From Clostridia bacterium (GTDB lineage: Bacteria > Bacillota > Clostridia > Christensenellales > Borkfalkiaceae): a stretch of DNA of 16,302 nucleotides. Location of the stretch: positions 1 to 16,302 of the forward strand of contig CAAGJM010000040.1 in assembly GCA_900770185.1 (NCBI GenBank). Reading direction: 5' to 3'. Shown here piece after piece: positions 14,006-16,302 of the stretch. A model generated the notes under the pieces. That model was given only the letters and a program-made list of their open reading frames with translations. It made no database searches and was not told the origin of the DNA. The number at the start of each line of letters is the position of its first letter. Position 1 is the first letter of the stretch. Both the position numbers and the translations under genes were made by a program.

Positions 14006-15256
14006 TTAAAGTTCGCCGCTTATAACGCTTAAAGCCGTTTCGTTATCCGAAAAAAGCGACAGTTTCGAGTAATTAAAATCTTCGCTGTAACCCGTTAAAA
14101 TTCCCTTTGCCTTTTCAAAACTCGGCGCGCCGTAATACTTTCCGTTCACCGTTATAAAGTGAACGGCGCGTTTAAGGGGAATTTTCATCGCGATAAGATC
14201 GGTAAAGTTAAGGTTGCCGAACCTTCTCGCCTTGATTATTTTGTACGCGCTTTTAAGCCCTATGCCGGGCGTCCTTACGAGCATCTGGTCGCTTGCCGTG
14301 TTTATTTCTATAGGGAAAAGTTCGGTGTGGCGGAAAGCCCAGTCGCACTTAGGGTCTAAAAGCGGGTTTAAATTTTCGTTTTCTTTAATAAATTCGCCGA
14401 CTTCAAACCCGTAAAAGCGTAGCAGCCAGTCCGCCTGATAAAGCCTGTGTTCGCGCATAAGCCCCGCGGGCTTTTGCGGCAAAAGGTCGGTTTTTTCGTT
14501 GAGCGGAACGTAAGAGGAAAAATACACCCGTTTAAGGTCGAATTTCCGATACAAGGCGTCGGTTAAATGCAAAATAGCGCCGTCTTTTTCGGGGCTTGCG
14601 CCTATAATCATCTGCGTGGTTTGCCCGGCGGGCAAGAACCTGCTTTTTTTAGTTTTTGCGCTTAATTTTTCGTCCCTTATTATACCCATGGGAAGGAGTA
14701 TGTTCTTCTTGTTTTTTTGCGGTGCCAAAAGCCGCAAACTTTGTTCGCTCGGAAGCTCTAAATTGTAACTTATTCTGTCAACGTATTCGCCCGCGCGCAT
14801 CATAAGCGTTACGTCCGCCCCGGGTATGCCTTTTAAGTGAATGTACCCGTTAAACCCGTATAACTTTCTGAGTTTAACGACCGTTTCGGTCAGAAGCTCC
14901 ATAGTGTAGTCGGGGTTTTTATACACGGCGGAAGAAAGAAACAGCCCCTCGATATAATTGCGCTTGTAAAACTCCATGGTAAGTTCGCAAATTTCGGCGG
15001 GCGTGGCGGTTGCGCGCGGGCAGTCGTTCCCGCGGCGGCTCATGCAGTATAAACAGTTATAACTGCAATCGTTGCTCATCAAAATTTTCAGCAGAGAAAC
15101 GCACCTGCCGTCGGGCGTAAAAGAGTGGCATATCCCCGAACTTTCGGCGTTGCCGATTCCGCCTTTTTTGTTTTGGCGGTTACTCCCCGACGACGAGCAC
15201 GACACGTCAAACTTCGCCGCGTTTACTAAAATTTCTAATTTTTCGGCGGAAATCAT
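14006..15256 (-). CDS. putative DNA modification/repair radical SAM protein with C-terminal HhH (TIGR03916 type)
   Basis: The 416-aa protein has the radical SAM cluster motif C-x3-C-x2-C at Cys64, Cys68, Cys71 (NDCSYNCLYCMSRRGNDCP), preceded by the family-typical CSSSGS (20-25) and ICHSFTPDGRCVSLLKILMSN (42-62). EGLFLSSAVYKNPDYTMELL (103-122), YIHLKGIPGA (138-147) and SYNLELPSE (163-171) are barrel strands. INTASDQMLVRTPGIGLKSA (318-337), continuing YKIIKARR, is a helix-hairpin-helix DNA-binding motif. The family is thought to act on DNA through SAM-derived radical chemistry, but substrate and reaction are unknown. AAAGGAG lies 12 bases before ATG, a little far; no better in-frame start is seen. 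It is first in an operon with the DUF4130 gene. The promoter is straddled by two LexA-type boxes, so DNA damage probably induces it. Confidence 0.93.
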   Translation of the reverse strand: MISAEKLEILVNAAKFDVSCSSSGSNRQNKKGGIGNAESSGICHSFTPDGRCVSLLKILMSNDCSYNCLYCMSRRGNDCPRATATPAEICELTMEFYKRNYIEGLFLSSAVYKNPDYTMELLTETVVKLRKLYGFNGYIHLKGIPGADVTLMMRAGEYVDRISYNLELPSEQSLRLLAPQKNKKNILLPMGIIRDEKLSAKTKKSRFLPAGQTTQMIIGASPEKDGAILHLTDALYRKFDLKRVYFSSYVPLNEKTDLLPQKPAGLMREHRLYQADWLLRFYGFEVGEFIKENENLNPLLDPKCDWAFRHTELFPIEINTASDQMLVRTPGIGLKSAYKIIKARRFGNLNFTDLIAMKIPLKRAVHFITVNGKYYGAPSFEKAKGILTGYSEDFNYSKLSLFSDNETALSVISGEL

Positions 15257-15285
15257 AACTGATTGTTTCTCCTTTTTGCAAATTA

Positions 15286-15327
15286 GTGGTTAGTGATTAG
15301 TGGATAGAGGGTAGTGAGTAGCGGGTA
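15286..15327. repeat. degenerate heptamer tandem repeat, six units, in the radical SAM leader
   Basis: The in-phase units are GTGGTTA, GTGATTA, GTGGATA, GAGGGTA, GTGAGTA and GCGGGTA. The tract lies inside the predicted 5' UTR of the radical SAM gene. GGAGCCACGACGACCC follows at 15343-15358 and a lone GTGATTA occurs at 15363-15369. Confidence 0.85.
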
Positions 15328-15379
15328 CAACCCGCAGGGGTCGGAGCCACGACGACCCGTTAGTGATTAACGGCAAAAC

Positions 15380-15393
15380 CGAACGTTTGTTTA
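15380..15393. promoter_or_regulatory. LexA/DinR (SOS) box 1, at the transcription start
   Basis: CGAACGTTTGTTTA contains an exact clostridial LexA core GAAC-N4-GTTT and differs from the Bacillus CGAAC-N4-GTTCG core by two bases at the 3' end. It begins two bases downstream of the -10 of the minus-strand promoter, so a bound repressor would cover the start site. Confidence 0.75.
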
Positions 15394-15394
15394 C

Positions 15395-15423
15395 ATTATA
15401 CGCGTAATAAAACCAAAAGTCAA
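15395..15423 (-). promoter_or_regulatory. promoter of the radical SAM/DUF4130 operon
   Basis: On the minus strand TTGACT (plus 15418-15423), a 17-bp spacer and TATAAT (plus 15395-15400) make a near-perfect sigma-A promoter. The predicted start near 15388 gives a leader of about 130 nt that contains the heptamer tract. Confidence 0.88.
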
Positions 15424-15434
15424 ACGTTTGTTCG
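15421..15434. promoter_or_regulatory. LexA/DinR (SOS) box 2, overlapping the -35
   Basis: CAAACGTTTGTTCG, read on the minus strand as CGAACAAACGTTTG, again has the exact GAAC-N4-GTTT core. It overlaps the last three plus-strand bases of the -35 element. It also lies 65 bases before the divergent ferritin-like gene and could affect it too. Confidence 0.75.
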
Positions 15435-15498
15435 GAATTTTAAGTGTCAAAATATGTAAACGCGGCATAGACTGAAAGCGGAGTGAATTTAAATAAAA

Positions 15499-16002
15499 AT
15501 GAAACCGTGTATTGTTGATTTGCCTTATCCGAGCCTTGACGGGATAGAGTGCGATATTGCGTCCGCCGAAATAATTTACGGCGCGTATTCGGGGCTTAAA
15601 GGGGAAATAACCGCTATTTTAACTTACAGTTACGAGCATATTATGTTTAAAGAGCTATGCGCCGAAATAGCCGAAACGCTTATTGGGATAGGATTAGCGG
15701 AAATGAAGCACCTCGATATTTTAGGCACTATTTTAAAAAAGTCGGGCGCATTGCCGACTTACAGAACGAGTTTATATTACGGAACTTATTACGACGCGAG
15801 TTTCGTGCCCGTTTCGTACACGCCCGAAAAGATGATTTTAGACGCGATAAGCGGCGAGCTTTCCGCCATACGCGACTACGAACGAATGATTGAAAAACTT
15901 GAAAACGAAAAAATAGCCGCCGTTTTGGAGCGGATAGTTCTGGACGAAAAATTACACCTTAGCGTGCTGAAAGAAATTTATAAAAAAACGGTTAGCGAGT
16001 AG
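15499..16002 (+). CDS. ferritin-like diiron protein (rubrerythrin/Mn-catalase superfamily)
   Basis: The 167-aa protein fits a four-helix ferritin-like bundle with a full set of dimetal ligands: Glu36 in SGLKGEITAI, Glu68 and His71 in LAEMKHLDIL, Glu120 in ISGELSAI, and Glu150 and His153 in LDEKLHLSVL. The two E-x-x-H motifs on helices 2 and 4 define the diiron or dimanganese type. There is no rubredoxin-like Cys motif, so it is not a full rubrerythrin. Likely roles are peroxide removal or oxygen defence in the cytoplasm; the exact substrate is not known. The ribosome binding site is weak (GCGGAG about 15 bases upstream). The gene is divergent from the radical SAM operon across 242 bases containing LexA boxes. 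Its last codons and stop (gtt agc gag tag) lie within a heptamer tract. Confidence 0.85.
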   Translation: MKPCIVDLPYPSLDGIECDIASAEIIYGAYSGLKGEITAILTYSYEHIMFKELCAEIAETLIGIGLAEMKHLDILGTILKKSGALPTYRTSLYYGTYYDASFVPVSYTPEKMILDAISGELSAIRDYERMIEKLENEKIAAVLERIVLDEKLHLSVLKEIYKKTVSE

Positions 16003-16057
16003 GGGGTAGTGATTAGCGGTTAGCGGGTAGTGGATAGTGGATAGTGGGTAGTAGGGG
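15988..16057. repeat. degenerate heptamer tandem repeat, ten units, overlapping a gene end
   Basis: Ten consecutive in-phase units run from ACGGTTA (15988) through GCGAGTA, GGGGGTA, GTGATTA, GCGGTTA, GCGGGTA, GTGGATA, GTGGATA and GTGGGTA to GTAGGGG (ends 16057). The first two units encode the C-terminal Val-Ser-Glu and stop of the ferritin-like gene. GGCGCCACGACGTCCC follows at 16060-16075. Confidence 0.9.
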
Positions 16058-16093
16058 GCGGCGCCACGACGTCCCACTTGTTAAGAGGGGGGT

Positions 16094-16116
16094 GTTTTCG
16101 CATTTTTTGCGAAAAC
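16094..16116. repeat. perfect 9-bp hairpin
   Basis: GTTTTCGCA (16094-16102) and TGCGAAAAC (16108-16116) enclose a T5 loop, just before the right inverted repeat arm. Flanking G runs and no T tail on either side argue against a simple terminator. Confidence 0.6.
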
Positions 16117-16214
16117 GGGGGGATTGGCTAAGTTCAAATATAAAATCAACACTCGTCATGTTGAGCGCAGTCGAAACATCCAGCCGTCAGGCGCATCCTA
16201 TATAAAAATGCGGC
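16117..16214. repeat. right arm of the ~97-bp inverted repeat
   Basis: Its reverse complement matches 13039-13134. Together the arms enclose the radical SAM, DUF4130 and ferritin-like genes (about 3 kb between arms). The core here is TGTTGAGCGCAGTCGAAACA (16159-16178). Confidence 0.85.
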
Positions 16215-16221
16215 TATCGCC

Positions 16222-16302
16222 TTAGCCGAGCGGAGACTGAACCGCATTAAGTTTTAGCGGCGCAAAATTTGTTAAATCGGCGTTAAACTCACTTGCAATA
16301 CG
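16222..16302 (-). CDS. possible C-terminus of a gene entering from the right edge
   Basis: The minus strand is open from the window edge for 26 codons and stops with TAA at plus 16222-16224. It reads RIASEFNADLTNFAPLKLNA and then VQSPLG. The other two minus frames close sooner. The codon choice (gcg, ccg, gcc) resembles neighbouring genes, but the piece is too short to identify and could be chance. Confidence 0.3.
   Translation of the reverse strand, partial: RIASEFNADLTNFAPLKLNAVQSPLG

Noticed and set aside
15988..16057. Heptamer tract as a CRISPR array
   Set aside because: Unit length is 7 bp without spacers, and no cas genes are present.
13039..16214. Inverted arms as insertion sequence ends
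   Set aside because: No transposase or integrase between or beside them, and the core resembles a common interspersed repeat; kept only as a finding to check.

Overview
The window looks like chromosomal DNA from a low-to-mid GC, Gram-positive anaerobe, probably an uncultured gut-type member of the Clostridia (Bacillota). Supporting signs are strong AGGAGG-type ribosome binding sites, a lipobox lipoprotein, a clostridial-type LexA motif (GAAC-N4-GTTT), a radical-SAM/DUF4130 pair known from Bacillota, and long repeat-rich intergenic gaps. This placement is inference. No rRNA, plasmid, phage or transposase gene is visible.

Layout. (1) Positions 1-1807: the 3' part of a KdpE-type response regulator (cut by the left edge), an unrecognised lipoprotein and a DUF1003 membrane protein, all on +. 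(2) Positions 1808-2690: an array of hairpin cassettes (a constant 103-nt segment alternating with variable hairpins), then a tRNA-Thr(CGT) on - with its own terminator. (3) Positions 2691-7597: a sugar-use block of a GH31 glycosidase (+), an AraC-family regulator (-) and glucuronate isomerase uxaC (+). The regulator and uxaC diverge; uxaC has a near-consensus promoter preceded by a 22-bp-spaced direct repeat that could be the AraC site. (4) Positions 7648-8470: repeat-filled gap and a hairpin-rich leader. (5) Positions 8471-12707: a 1362-aa secreted protein with an internal duplication of about 409 residues, followed after one base by an acidic 48-aa peptide gene that was easy to miss. (6) Positions 12708-13211: terminator, nested hairpin, heptamer repeat tract and one arm of a 97-bp inverted repeat. 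(7) Positions 13212-15256 (-): a putative DNA repair/modification operon of a radical SAM protein with helix-hairpin-helix and its DUF4130 partner, behind a strong promoter straddled by two LexA boxes. (8) Positions 15499-16002 (+): a diiron ferritin-like protein divergent from that operon. (9) Positions 16003-16302: heptamer tract, the other inverted repeat arm, and possibly the C-terminus of another gene.

How the genes work together. GH31, AraC and UxaC probably form a small, locally regulated glycoside/hexuronate catabolic unit. The large secreted protein and its small partner look like a surface or extracellular two-gene unit of unknown purpose. The radical SAM/DUF4130 pair appears to be induced by DNA damage. 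The most noteworthy items are the SOS-box arrangement on the radical SAM operon, the secreted protein plus coupled acidic peptide, the constant/variable hairpin array, and degenerate heptamer (GYGRNTA) arrays that recur at gene boundaries and even encode gene ends.
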